Assembly: GCA_965267475.1 (NCBI GenBank)
Contig: OZ254079.1
Span: 1,922,001-1,986,000, forward strand
Direction: 5' to 3'
DNA: 64,000 nucleotides
From: JBCBKU01 sp965267475
GTDB taxonomy: Bacteria > Pseudomonadota > Alphaproteobacteria > Rhodobacterales > Rhodobacteraceae
In this document: positions 25,030-33,922 of the stretch, piece by piece
Numbering within the stretch: the first letter of the stretch is position 1
How the letters are laid out: each line of letters opens with the position of its first letter
Notes under the pieces: model-generated
Database searches by the model: none
What the model was told of the DNA's origin: nothing
Seen by the model: only the letters and a program-made list of their open reading frames with translations
Position numbers and translations under genes: made by a program

Positions 25030-26312
25030 CCGGCCTTCTTCTGCATCCGCGCCAGTCGCAATTCGGCTGACCGCGCATGTCCGACCATCCCTTCGGCATG
25101 GCTGATCACTGCCGTATTCCGGGCAATCGCCTCCATCGCCTGGGCATCCGTCTCCTGCCAGGTCACGGTCTTCGTGAATTTTTGGACAGACAGGCCGCCT
25201 GTGTACCGAGCCGAGCGATTGGTCGGCAAAACGTGGTTCGGGCCTGAGGATTTGTCGCCGAAGGATACGGTCGTATCGGGGCCAAGAAATAAGGATCCAT
25301 AGGCCCGAAGCCGGTTTCGCCAGAACGCCAGATCTTCGGCCAGCACCTCCAGATGTTCGGGCGCATAGGTGTCGGCCACCTCGGCCATTTCTTCGCGGCT
25401 GTCGCAGACCATGACTTCGCCCCGGTCCGTCCAGGCCGTCGTGGCAGCGCCTGCATTCACCTCTGGCAGTTCGGCGATCAGCTCAGGAACCCGCGCCAAA
25501 ACCGCTTCGCCCAGTGCGCGATCTGTGGTCACCAGCCAAACAGGGCTGTCGGGCCCATGCTCTGCCTGACTGACCAGATCAACGGCGACCATTTCGGCAT
25601 CGGCGCTGCTATCGGCGATGATGAAGCAATCCGTGGGACCTGCGATCATGTCGATGCCGACGCGCCCGAACAACTGCCGCTTGGCTTCTGCCACGAAGGC
25701 ATTGCCCGGGCCTACCAGAATGTCCGCTGGCGCGGCCCCAAACAGACCATAGGCCATCGAGGCCAAAGCCTGCACTCCGCCGATATTCAGAATTACATCC
25801 GCGCCGCTGATATCCATCGCATAAACGATCGGATCGGGAATGCCGTGACCGGGGCGCGGTGGCGATGCCGCTGTCACATGCGGAACACCCGCGACCTTGG
25901 CCGTCGTGACCGTCATTACCGCGCTCGCAATATGGCTGTAACGTCCGCCTGGGACATAGCACCCGGCCGCGGAAACGGGGATCTGCCGCTGACCGGCCAC
26001 ATGGCCCGGCATCAGCTCCATCGTGAAATCACTCAGTGTCGCCTTTTGCGCCTCGGCAAACCGCTGGATGTTGTCGCGGGCAAATCGAAGGGCGTCCTTC
26101 AATTCCTGTGGCACACGCTCCCCTGCCGCGGCTCGCTCGTCCGGCGTGACGACGATATTGCCGTCCCAATTGTCGAACCGCTCTGAGAAGTCCAAGGCCG
26201 CCGCTTCGCCGCCCGTCTCGATGGTCTCAAGCATATTCGCCACATTCGCCCTGAGCTCGGTCATTTCAGATCGCGGGCGCGGTGCGGCTTTCTTCAGATA
26301 GGTGACAGGCAT
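25026..26312 (-). CDS. Histidinol-dehydrogenase-family enzyme, probable sulfopropanediol-type (HpsN-like) dehydrogenase
   Basis: 428 residues. The HisD fold is clear. Zinc ligands match SQAEHG and GDKSSGPNHVLPT, the catalytic pair is in YAPEHL, and a final His is in EGMVGHARS. The N-terminus MPVTYLKKAA is the pattern of the HpsN-like branch, which oxidises 2,3-dihydroxypropane-1-sulfonate to sulfolactate, rather than that of biosynthetic HisD. No his genes are nearby. Instead it sits beside a LysR regulator and a Tau/Ssu-type importer. The start at 26312 follows a GGGAGG site. HpsN identity is moderately supported. A different alcohol substrate is possible. Confidence 0.78.
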   Translation of the reverse strand: MPVTYLKKAAPRPRSEMTELRANVANMLETIETGGEAAALDFSERFDNWDGNIVVTPDERAAAGERVPQELKDALRFARDNIQRFAEAQKATLSDFTMELMPGHVAGQRQIPVSAAGCYVPGGRYSHIASAVMTVTTAKVAGVPHVTAASPPRPGHGIPDPIVYAMDISGADVILNIGGVQALASMAYGLFGAAPADILVGPGNAFVAEAKRQLFGRVGIDMIAGPTDCFIIADSSADAEMVAVDLVSQAEHGPDSPVWLVTTDRALGEAVLARVPELIAELPEVNAGAATTAWTDRGEVMVCDSREEMAEVADTYAPEHLEVLAEDLAFWRNRLRAYGSLFLGPDTTVSFGDKSSGPNHVLPTNRSARYTGGLSVQKFTKTVTWQETDAQAMEAIARNTAVISHAEGMVGHARSAELRLARMQKKAG

Positions 26313-26421
26313 GACGTTCCTCCCTGGGCGTTCAGGGGACAAAGCCTTGGGGCAGCGTGTCCGGTCAATTCATATCCCAGAGTTTGCAAAGATTGGAATA
26401 TCAGTTTCGACGAATTCGGAT

Positions 26422-27414
26422 CTAGGGTTGAAGATCCGGTCCGCCCTCTGCCGGGGACATCAGATAGAAACTGTCATTCAACCACGGCATTTCAGCCAAA
26501 AGCGGCTCAAGCATCCGGAGGCGGATCAGCCGGTTCAGTGTGGACAGGATATTCTCTGCAACCGGGCGCACATAGATTTCGGTCATATAGAATGACAGCG
26601 TCCGTGCGAACCCTTTCCCGGGGAAGGGTTGCAGACGTATCCGGTTGTGGAACCGCTTGGCCCGCATATAGCTGGCCGGCGTGGTTATCGTCCAACCGCC
26701 ACCCGCTGCGATCATCGACAAGATCGCCTGATTGCTTTCGAACTCAAATCGGTTGGGCAGGGCGATCTTCAGCCGGCGCAACTGCGCCTCGACCTGAGTT
26801 CCGATCAGGTGGTCGCGATTGTACCGAATGAAGGGTAGACCACTTTGTTCCGACAAATAGTCCTCGGCCGGGACATTGACCGAAGCCGGGCTTGCCAGGA
26901 CATAGGGGTCGCGCAGAAGCGGGTACTCGACCAAACCGGGCAGCGCGTTGACCGGACGGGTCGCGACCCCGAGGTCAAGTTTCTGTCGCCGGAGCATTCC
27001 CAAAATCTCATGACTGGGACGCGTGTGATGCTGAAACGTGCAATCGGGCATGACACCAGCCAGTGCAATGGCAAGTTCCGGCGCGATCTCGCTGTCGAAA
27101 TCATCGACAATACCCATCCGAAGTTCGCGCACTTCGGCCATGTTGCCCGAGGTGAGCTCGACCTCGGCCCGGCGGATCAGTTGCAGTGCTTCTTCGATGT
27201 ACTTCAGAAACACGGCACCGGACGGCGTCAGCCGCATGGGCCGACGCGTGTGGTCCAAAAGGTCTGTTCCAAGCGTTTCCTGAAGCTTCTTCAGATGATG
27301 CGACACGGTGCTCACGGAAAGACCGGTTTCCGCGGCGACGGACCGGACCGAACCGCTTTGCGCGGCCAAGCGGAAAATTTCCAGCCAGGTCAGGCTGAGC
27401 TTGTGTCTGGGCAT
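26422..27414 (-). CDS. LysR-family transcriptional regulator
   Basis: 330 residues. The N-terminal helix-turn-helix (WLEIFRLAAQSGSVRSVAAETGLSVSTVSHHLKKL) is followed by a periplasmic-binding-like effector domain. The start at 27414 has a GGAGG ribosome site. It lies 109 bp upstream of the HpsN-like gene and divergent from the Tau/Ssu-type importer across 256 bp, so it is the probable regulator of both. The inducer might be the sulfonate or a related acid. Confidence 0.88.
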   Translation of the reverse strand: MPRHKLSLTWLEIFRLAAQSGSVRSVAAETGLSVSTVSHHLKKLQETLGTDLLDHTRRPMRLTPSGAVFLKYIEEALQLIRRAEVELTSGNMAEVRELRMGIVDDFDSEIAPELAIALAGVMPDCTFQHHTRPSHEILGMLRRQKLDLGVATRPVNALPGLVEYPLLRDPYVLASPASVNVPAEDYLSEQSGLPFIRYNRDHLIGTQVEAQLRRLKIALPNRFEFESNQAILSMIAAGGGWTITTPASYMRAKRFHNRIRLQPFPGKGFARTLSFYMTEIYVRPVAENILSTLNRLIRLRMLEPLLAEMPWLNDSFYLMSPAEGGPDLQP

Positions 27415-27534
27415 GACACCTCCAAGATGTTCGATCCGCCCAATCGGGCGGCGCACTGCCAGTTTGTCGGTCCACGTGAAGTTGGACTTTGGCTAAAATT
27501 CCGACAGGATAAGAACTTAAATTCGAAAAAATCG

Positions 27535-27549
27535 CAAATGCAAGATTTG
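27535..27549. promoter_or_regulatory. CAAAT-N5-ATTTG dyad, candidate LysR box
   Basis: An exact inverted repeat with a 5-nt spacer lies in the 256-bp divergent gap between the LysR gene and the importer. The T-N11-A style of LysR boxes is compatible with it. The surrounding 27480-27560 is the most AT-rich part of the gap. The rest of the gap shows no other clear signal. Confidence 0.4.
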
Positions 27550-27670
27550 TGACTCGCCAATCGGCCCGAACTGCTTAACGTGTTTCGCATCGCCCGGAAA
27601 AGACAGGGTCGGCGCCTAGGTTGCCGCCCCTGAAAAATGCTGCCGGGCGCAAGAAATACAGGGAGATAGC

Positions 27671-28684
27671 ATGAGTACTTCACGCAAACTGAAATCAGCG
27701 CTCGCCGCATCGGCTGCCGGCCTTGCCCTTGTGGCAGGCGGTCAGGTCGCTTTGGCTGACGGGCATCTGGAAGAAATCACGGTGGCCTACTTCCTCGAGT
27801 GGCCAACACCCAACCAGTTCGCGCAAACGAACGGAATCTATGAAGAAGAGCTTGGCGTTAAGGTCAACTGGGTGTCCTTCGACGCCGGGACGGCCATGTC
27901 GGCTGCGATGGCATCAGGCGACGTCCATATCTCGTTCTCGCAAGGTGTGACGCCATTCCTCGTGGCAACGGCTGCCGGTCAAGACCTCCAGGTCGTGGAC
28001 GTGGCCGTGTCCTATTCCGACAACGACAACTGCGTCGTCCGGTCTGAACTTGAGATCACCAAAGAAAACGCCATGGAGCTGGAAGGCAAAGAAGTCGCCG
28101 TTCCGCTTGGTACGATGGCGCATTCGGGTTTCCTGACGCAGATGGACCACTTCGGTGTGGACACATCGACGATGTCGATCGTGGACATGACGCCGGTTGA
28201 TGCGGCAGCAGCCTTCGCCAACGGTTCGCTTGACATGGTCTGCGGCTGGGGTGGCCCGCTTCGTCGGATGAAGGAATACGGCAGCCCGCTTCTTGAAGGT
28301 CAGGAAAAGGAAGACGTGGTCGGCAAGGTGTTCGACGTGACTTCGGTTCCGACCGAGTTCGCTGAGGAAAACCCAGAGCTGCTTGCGAAATTCCTGGCAG
28401 TTACCGCCAAGATGAACGCGATGTATGCGGAAGATCCTGACAGCATGATCGCGGATATCGCCAAGGCGGCTGGTATGGACGAAGACGGAACACGGGCTGT
28501 GATCGGCACTTTCCGTTTCCCAGACGTCGCGACCCAGTTGTCCGAAAGCTGGATGGGTGGTGGCCTTGTGGACTTCCTGGCTGCATCGGCGGCGAGCCTT
28601 GAAGAAAACGGTCAGTTGACCGCACTCGACGACTATGCGCCATTGGTCAACAGCTCGTATCTTGAAGCCGCCTCGCAAATGTAA
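27671..28684 (+). CDS. ABC transporter substrate-binding protein, taurine/sulfonate/nitrate type
   Basis: 337 residues with a Sec signal peptide (ALAASAAGLALVAGG, mature end near ALADGH). The body has the NMT1/TauA pattern: VAYFLEWPTPNQFAQTNG, then SGDVHISFSQGVTPFLVATAAG and VPLGTMAHSGFL. Such proteins deliver taurine, alkanesulfonates or similar anions. A ribosome site GGGAGA lies just upstream. The neighbouring HpsN-like dehydrogenase suggests a hydroxy-sulfonate. A hairpin follows the stop. Confidence 0.85.
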   Translation: MSTSRKLKSALAASAAGLALVAGGQVALADGHLEEITVAYFLEWPTPNQFAQTNGIYEEELGVKVNWVSFDAGTAMSAAMASGDVHISFSQGVTPFLVATAAGQDLQVVDVAVSYSDNDNCVVRSELEITKENAMELEGKEVAVPLGTMAHSGFLTQMDHFGVDTSTMSIVDMTPVDAAAAFANGSLDMVCGWGGPLRRMKEYGSPLLEGQEKEDVVGKVFDVTSVPTEFAEENPELLAKFLAVTAKMNAMYAEDPDSMIADIAKAAGMDEDGTRAVIGTFRFPDVATQLSESWMGGGLVDFLAASAASLEENGQLTALDDYAPLVNSSYLEAASQM

Positions 28685-28709
28685 GCGCGGCTTTCTCTAA
28701 GACCTGAAG

Positions 28710-28741
28710 TGGCGCGGCGTTCAGAAACTGCCGTCGCGCCA
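28710..28741 (+). other. Intercistronic hairpin after binding-protein gene
   Basis: A 10-bp stem, with one G-U pair, is formed between TGGCGCGGCG and CGTCGCGCCA. It lies between the binding-protein and ATPase genes. There is no T-run, so transcription probably continues. It would protect the upstream mRNA end. Confidence 0.5.
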
Positions 28742-28779
28742 TTTCCAAAAAAACCAAGACAATAGGGACAGGGGGCTGC

Positions 28780-29583
28780 ATGTCTGGTCTGTTGATTGAC
28801 GATGTCTCGATGACCTTCGAGCTGCCGAATGGTGGCCAGGTCGAAGCACTGAAGAACATCAATCTCGATATCAAGGAAGGCGAGCTGATGTCGGTCCTCG
28901 GACCGTCCGGCTGCGGCAAGACGACCCTTCTGAACATTCTGGCCGGGTTCCTTGCACCCACCGAGGGAAAAACACTGCTCGGCGGCGATGTCGTGACCGG
29001 CCCGTCGTCGGAGCGTGGCATGGTCTTCCAGCAGGGCGCCTTGTTCGAATGGATGAACGTGTCGAAGAACATCGGTTTTGGTCCTTCGATGGCCGGTGTC
29101 GCCAAAAGCACCATCGACGCCAAGGTGAACGAACTTCTGGGCATCGTGGGTCTTCAGGATTTCGGCGAGAAGATGATCTACGAATTGTCGGGCGGCATGC
29201 AGCAGCGGGTCGCCCTGGCGCGTTGCCTTGCCAATGACCCCGATGTCATCCTGATGGACGAACCTTTGGGCGCCCTCGACGCGCTGACGCGCGAGAAAAT
29301 GCAGTCCCTGGTTCTCGATATCTGGAAAGAAACCGGCAAGACGATCATCCTGATCACACACTCGGTCGAGGAAGCCCTGCTTCTGGGCGAGCGTCTCTTG
29401 GTCATGGCGCCGCGCCCAGGGCGTGTTCACAAGGAATACCGTCTTCCCTTTGCTGAACTTGGCGTCGGCGCCGACTTGCGCGAAGTCAAACAGCACCCGG
29501 AATTCGGACCCAGGCGCGAGGAAATCCTCGGCATGATCTGGGACATGGAAGAAGAAATCATGGGCCGGACGGAGAACGCTTGA
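28780..29583 (+). CDS. ABC transporter ATPase, taurine/sulfonate/nitrate type
   Basis: 267 residues, the short TauB/SsuB type without the extra C-terminal domain of sugar ATPases. Walker A GPSGCGKTT, signature LSGGMQQRVALARCL and Walker B VILMDEPLGALDA are intact. It is one base from the permease start (TGATATG arrangement). It energises the importer with the binding protein at 27671. Confidence 0.9.
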   Translation: MSGLLIDDVSMTFELPNGGQVEALKNINLDIKEGELMSVLGPSGCGKTTLLNILAGFLAPTEGKTLLGGDVVTGPSSERGMVFQQGALFEWMNVSKNIGFGPSMAGVAKSTIDAKVNELLGIVGLQDFGEKMIYELSGGMQQRVALARCLANDPDVILMDEPLGALDALTREKMQSLVLDIWKETGKTIILITHSVEEALLLGERLLVMAPRPGRVHKEYRLPFAELGVGADLREVKQHPEFGPRREEILGMIWDMEEEIMGRTENA

Positions 29584-29584
29584 T

Positions 29585-30907
29585 ATGGGTGCGGAAATTC
29601 TAGACCTCTTCGTTTCGACCTTCTGGATGATCCTCGGGATTGCCGGGATCTTCGCCATTTATCTGGCCATCTCGGCCGGGTGCTGGTTCGTCTACAACCT
29701 GGCGACGCGCCGCCGTGAAAGCCACGGCTATGGCAGTCTGAAAACGGTGACGTTCGGCGACGAAAGTTCGGTCGTGGCCAACCGGATAGCGTCCGTTGCA
29801 GCGGTCATCGCCGTCTTCGTGCTTTGGGGTATCGCCACAGGATCGAGCCTTTTGCCCTTCACCCTGCCGCAGCCCTATACCGGTGATACGTCGTTTGAAT
29901 ACACGGCGCAGAACGCAGCCGGTGAGACGGACACGGCCACGGTATTCGTGCGCGTCTTCCCGTTCGGTGAAGAAGGGGTCCAAAAGCCCGAAGGCGAGGA
30001 TGGCGGCGATGGATTTGCCAAGGATGACGCGGTCGTCATGGCAGAACGTCGGTCCAAGGTTCTACCAGCCCAGAACAATGACGAAGGCGGCCGCGAAGAC
30101 GGCTACACCGTAACCCAGGTCAATGGTCAGCCCATTTCACCTGACACACCCGCGACATTCGACGGCGGGATCGTTGAGATGACCGGCAAAGGATCGCTTT
30201 TCGTGAAGCCCGACACGGGCTGGACGATGGAGGCGATCTTTCTTCCCCCGCCCGAACAGGTCTGGCAGCGTTTCTGGCAGTTGAATGCCGAAGGCTATCA
30301 GAATGTCGGACTTTGGGAGAACGTATTCTGGTCTCTGATCCGGGTGGTCGTGGGCTTTGGGCTGGGGTGCCTGTTCGGGATCCCACTGGGCTTTGCAATG
30401 GGCCTGAATTCCTGGATGCGCGGCTGGTTCGACCCGATTGTAGAGTTCATGCGGCCCGTTCCTCCGCTGGCCCTGATCCCGCTTGTCATCATCTGGTTCG
30501 GGATCGGCGAACAGGGCAAGATCTCGCTGCTGTTCGTGGCGGCGCTTTGGATCATGACGATCGCTGCACGGGCCGGTGTCTCGGGCGTGAATATCTCAAA
30601 GGTGCACGCGGCCTATTCGCTGGGCGCGACGAAACGTCAGCTTCTGACCAAGGTCATTCTGCCGAACAGTTTCCCCGAGATTTTCACGGGCGCACGCGTG
30701 GCGATGGGCGTCTGCTGGGGAACTGTGGTTGCGGCGGAACTGGTCGCGGCCGAAAAGGGCGCCGGTAAGATGATTATCGCGGCGTCAAAGTTCCAGCTGA
30801 CCGATATCGTGATCGTCGGCATCATCCTGATCGGGATCATCGGCTATGCGATCGACATCCTGATGCGCCAGGCCGAGTCGTATCTGGTGCCGTGGAAAGG
30901 CCGCTAA
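29585..30907 (+). CDS. ABC transporter permease, TauC/SsuC type, with large inserted soluble domain
   Basis: 440 residues, against about 270 for ordinary TauC. Two membrane helices (about 12-38 and 66-88) are followed by about 120 mostly hydrophilic, Asp/Glu/Gly-rich residues (92-215). Then comes the normal permease entry motif FLPPPEQVWQRFWQ, the core helices and the EAA loop (HAAYSLGATKRQLLTKVILP). The insert should lie in the periplasm if the first helices have the usual topology. It could contact the binding protein. No known domain was recognised in it. Confidence 0.85.
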   Translation: MGAEILDLFVSTFWMILGIAGIFAIYLAISAGCWFVYNLATRRRESHGYGSLKTVTFGDESSVVANRIASVAAVIAVFVLWGIATGSSLLPFTLPQPYTGDTSFEYTAQNAAGETDTATVFVRVFPFGEEGVQKPEGEDGGDGFAKDDAVVMAERRSKVLPAQNNDEGGREDGYTVTQVNGQPISPDTPATFDGGIVEMTGKGSLFVKPDTGWTMEAIFLPPPEQVWQRFWQLNAEGYQNVGLWENVFWSLIRVVVGFGLGCLFGIPLGFAMGLNSWMRGWFDPIVEFMRPVPPLALIPLVIIWFGIGEQGKISLLFVAALWIMTIAARAGVSGVNISKVHAAYSLGATKRQLLTKVILPNSFPEIFTGARVAMGVCWGTVVAAELVAAEKGAGKMIIAASKFQLTDIVIVGIILIGIIGYAIDILMRQAESYLVPWKGR

Positions 30908-30925
30908 AGCGGACTGTCCGTCGGA

Positions 30926-31885
30926 TCAGAGACCTTCGCTTTCGGGAACCGGCGTCAAAACGGCGCCGGTTTTCACATGGTGAAACAGGTTTTCCATGGC
31001 GAGGTTTGCCATGGCGTCGCGTGTTTCAACCGTGGCGCTTCCGATATGCGGTGTCAGAACAACATTCGACAGTCTGCGCAGAGCGTCCGGGATATTCGGC
31101 TCATCCTCAAACACGTCGAGGCCTGCCCACCCGAGGCGCCCTTCTGACAGGGCAGCGATCAGTTCTGCCTCGTCCTGGGCCGAGCCGCGCCCCACATTGA
31201 CCAGCACGCCTTTGGGCCCCAGCGCGTCAAAGACGGCCCGGTTCAGGATATGCTTGGTGGCCGCCGTTGCAGGCAGGATCGACACTATAGCATCCGACCG
31301 CCGCGCCATCTCAACCGGGTCGGCAACAAATTCGTAAGCAATGTCCTGTTTCGTGCGGCCCGAATACAGGATCGTCGCGCCGAAGGCCTCCAACTTCTTT
31401 GCGGTCGCCTTGCCGATCCGCCCGAGGCCGAGGATCCCAACTGTTTTGTGGTCTGCGGTGCGCGACAAAGGCGGGTTGCCTTCGGTCGCCCACTTGCCTG
31501 ATCGCGCATGGGTCATCTGCGCCTCGAACGCGCGAAAGCAGCAAAGGTAAAGCAGGACAGCCGTGGTCGCGACCTCATCATCCAGCACACCCGGCGTGTG
31601 AGCCACTGGGATGCCGCGCGCGGCGGCGGCCATCGGATCCACGTTGTCATAACCGACCGAAAAGCAACTGATCGCTTTCAGGTTCGGCATCAGGTCCATG
31701 AAAGCCGGGGATACGCCATTCCCGCCATCGGTCAGCACGTAATCCACAGAAGAACCGTTGGCCGCCATCCAGTCCGCAGCGTCCGCTCGACCAAAAAGGT
31801 CTTCGACGCGAAAGACCTCGGCCAAACGCGGGCGCATTTCCGGCATGACGCCGGACAGGATCACAAGCTGCGGCTGGTCGGACAT
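30926..31885 (-). CDS. D-isomer-specific 2-hydroxyacid dehydrogenase
   Basis: 319 residues. NAD(P)-binding motif GLGRIGKATAKKL, then NVGRGSAQDEAEL with the substrate-binding Arg region, and HIGSATVETRDAM with the catalytic His. Glyoxylate, hydroxypyruvate or a 2-keto sugar acid could be the substrate. It follows the pentonate-type dehydratase gene with an 8-nt gap, so it may reduce a keto acid formed downstream of that enzyme. It converges with the importer permease. Confidence 0.87.
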   Translation of the reverse strand: MSDQPQLVILSGVMPEMRPRLAEVFRVEDLFGRADAADWMAANGSSVDYVLTDGGNGVSPAFMDLMPNLKAISCFSVGYDNVDPMAAAARGIPVAHTPGVLDDEVATTAVLLYLCCFRAFEAQMTHARSGKWATEGNPPLSRTADHKTVGILGLGRIGKATAKKLEAFGATILYSGRTKQDIAYEFVADPVEMARRSDAIVSILPATAATKHILNRAVFDALGPKGVLVNVGRGSAQDEAELIAALSEGRLGWAGLDVFEDEPNIPDALRRLSNVVLTPHIGSATVETRDAMANLAMENLFHHVKTGAVLTPVPESEGL

Positions 31886-31893
31886 GTCGGGTC

Positions 31894-33690
31894 TCAGTGG
31901 TTGTTGCGCGGCACGCTTTTCCGGGCGATGTCGCGATATTTCGGGGCATCGCGCAGGGTCATCCCCTCATCGAATGGCTGAACAAGCTCGCGGAAATACT
32001 GCTGCCAGGGCGATTGGCTTTCGGGGCTTTCGTACCCCCCATTGGCCGCAAGCTCTGCTTGGCGTTTTTCAAGTTCGGCATCATCAATCAGAATGTCAGC
32101 GGTGCACTTGGCCAGGTCGATCCGAACGCGGTCGCCGGTCTTCAACAGCGCGAGACCGCCGCCATCCGCTGCTTCGGGCGCGGCATTCAAGATCGAGGGC
32201 GAACCCGATGTGCCTGACTGCCGGCCATCGCCGATGCAGGGCAGGGCATGCACGCCTTTCTTCAGAAGGTAATCGGGCGCGCGCATGTTCACGACCTCGG
32301 CCCCACCAGGGTAGCCCTTGGGCCCCGCACCTCGCATGAACAGAATGCAGTGCTCGTCGATACCCTCGGACGGATCGTCCACCCGGTGGTGGAAGTCTTC
32401 CGGACCGTCAAACACGACGGCGCGACCTTCGAACGCGTTCGGGTCGTCAGGGTCCGACAGATATCTGTCCCGAAACTCCTGACTGATCACGGATGTCTTC
32501 ATGATCGCGGATCGGAACAGATTGCCCTTGAGATTAATGAACCCGGCCTCGGCGACCAACGGATCGCTCACCGATTTGATCACGTCCGAATGCTGCGACC
32601 GAGCGGCTTCGCAATTTGCACCCATTGTCTGGCCATTGGCCGTAATCGCGCCCGGATGGGGTAGCATGTCGGCGGCAATCAACTCGCCAATCACGGCGGG
32701 AACCCCGCCAGCGCGGTGATAATCCTCGCCCAGATACTTGCCCGCAGGCATCAGGTTCACCAGCAGCGGCACCTTGTGGCCGAGCGTCTGCCAGTCGTCG
32801 TTGGACAACTCGATGCCAAGATGTCGCGCGATCCCGTTCAGATGGATCGGCGCATTGGTCGACCCGCCAATGGCCGAGTTTACAACAATGGCGTTTTCAA
32901 AGGCCTCGCGCGTCATAATGTCCGAAGGCCGGAGGTCCTCCCAAACCATGTCCACGATCCGCTTGCCGGTCTCATAACTGATCTGTCCTCGCTCGCGATA
33001 CGGGGCCGGAATTGCTGCCGAGCCGGGCAATTGCATCCCCAAGGCTTCCGCCAGCGAGTTCATAGTCGAGGCGGTTCCCATCGTGTTGCAATAGCCAACA
33101 GAAGGGGCCGAAGACGCCGCGATTCCCATGAAACCCTCGCCGTCGATTTTGCCTTCGGCCATCATCTCGCGCGCTTTCCAGATGGCTGTGCCGGACCCGG
33201 CGCGTTCGCCGTTCATCCAGCCGTTCAACATCGGGCCGACGGACAGGGCGATCGCCGGTATGTTCACTGTGGCCGCCGCCATCAGCAAGGCAGGGGTCGT
33301 CTTGTCGCAGCCGATTGTCAGAACGACACCATCGATGGGGTATCCGAAAAGCGTTTCGACCAGCGACAAATAAGCCAGGTTTCGGTCAAGCATGGCGGTC
33401 GGGCGCTTGCCGGTTTCCTGGATCGGATGAACAGGGATCTCGATCGCAACGCCGCCAGATGCAATGATCCCGTCCCGTACACGTTTGGCCAGTTCAAGGT
33501 GGTGCCGATTGCAGGGTGAAAGATCGCTGCCTGTCTGGGCGATCCCGATGATGGGCTTGCCCGATTGAAGCTCGTCCCGGGTCAGGCCGTAGTTCAAATA
33601 GCGCTCCAGATAGAGCGCTGTCATTTCCGGGTCATCCGGGTTGTTGAACCAGGTGCGCGAGCGCAGCGCGTCTTTTGAGATCTTCGCCAT
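31894..33690 (-). CDS. IlvD/Edd-family dehydratase, sugar-acid (pentonate) type
   Basis: 598 residues. The three Cys positions that hold the 2Fe-2S cluster are in SPCNRHH, IGCDKTTPA and GYCNTMGTA. The sequence pattern (SRTWFNNPDDPEMTALYLERYLNYG at the N-terminus) matches arabinonate/xylonate-type dehydratases more than branched-chain amino acid IlvD. It should convert an aldonate to a 2-keto-3-deoxy acid. The start at 33690 is chosen over a longer frame at 33789 because the family begins with this MAKIS-type segment. The gene is divergent from a beta-hydroxyacid dehydrogenase across 232 bp in which I see no clear operator. Confidence 0.87.
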   Translation of the reverse strand: MAKISKDALRSRTWFNNPDDPEMTALYLERYLNYGLTRDELQSGKPIIGIAQTGSDLSPCNRHHLELAKRVRDGIIASGGVAIEIPVHPIQETGKRPTAMLDRNLAYLSLVETLFGYPIDGVVLTIGCDKTTPALLMAAATVNIPAIALSVGPMLNGWMNGERAGSGTAIWKAREMMAEGKIDGEGFMGIAASSAPSVGYCNTMGTASTMNSLAEALGMQLPGSAAIPAPYRERGQISYETGKRIVDMVWEDLRPSDIMTREAFENAIVVNSAIGGSTNAPIHLNGIARHLGIELSNDDWQTLGHKVPLLVNLMPAGKYLGEDYHRAGGVPAVIGELIAADMLPHPGAITANGQTMGANCEAARSQHSDVIKSVSDPLVAEAGFINLKGNLFRSAIMKTSVISQEFRDRYLSDPDDPNAFEGRAVVFDGPEDFHHRVDDPSEGIDEHCILFMRGAGPKGYPGGAEVVNMRAPDYLLKKGVHALPCIGDGRQSGTSGSPSILNAAPEAADGGGLALLKTGDRVRIDLAKCTADILIDDAELEKRQAELAANGGYESPESQSPWQQYFRELVQPFDEGMTLRDAPKYRDIARKSVPRNNH

Positions 33691-33922
33691 GCGTGTCTCG
33701 TCCTCTTCCCCAGGGGCAGGCGCCGACTCAAGCGCCACTTTGGTGTGACACGGGATTACCCCGCTGGCCCAGCAGCCACAAACAGTCAAAGCTTCAACCT
33801 TGGGCCTACGGGACAGAATTCGGGTCTATGAAGCCGCTCGTGGCTGCGTTAAGCCACGCTTCAAAGTTGCTGGGCCGGGCAGGGCACGGACCAGGACGAT
33901 CAGGCCGAAGGAGACCCGTGCC

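Noticed and set aside
25026..26312. Biosynthetic histidinol dehydrogenase hisD
   Set aside because: The N-terminal type and the neighbouring importer and LysR genes fit the HpsN-like branch, and no other his genes are present.
31894..33690. Branched-chain amino acid dihydroxy-acid dehydratase ilvD
   Set aside because: The N-terminal pattern and sugar-acid neighbours fit the pentonate dehydratase branch. No ilv genes are nearby.
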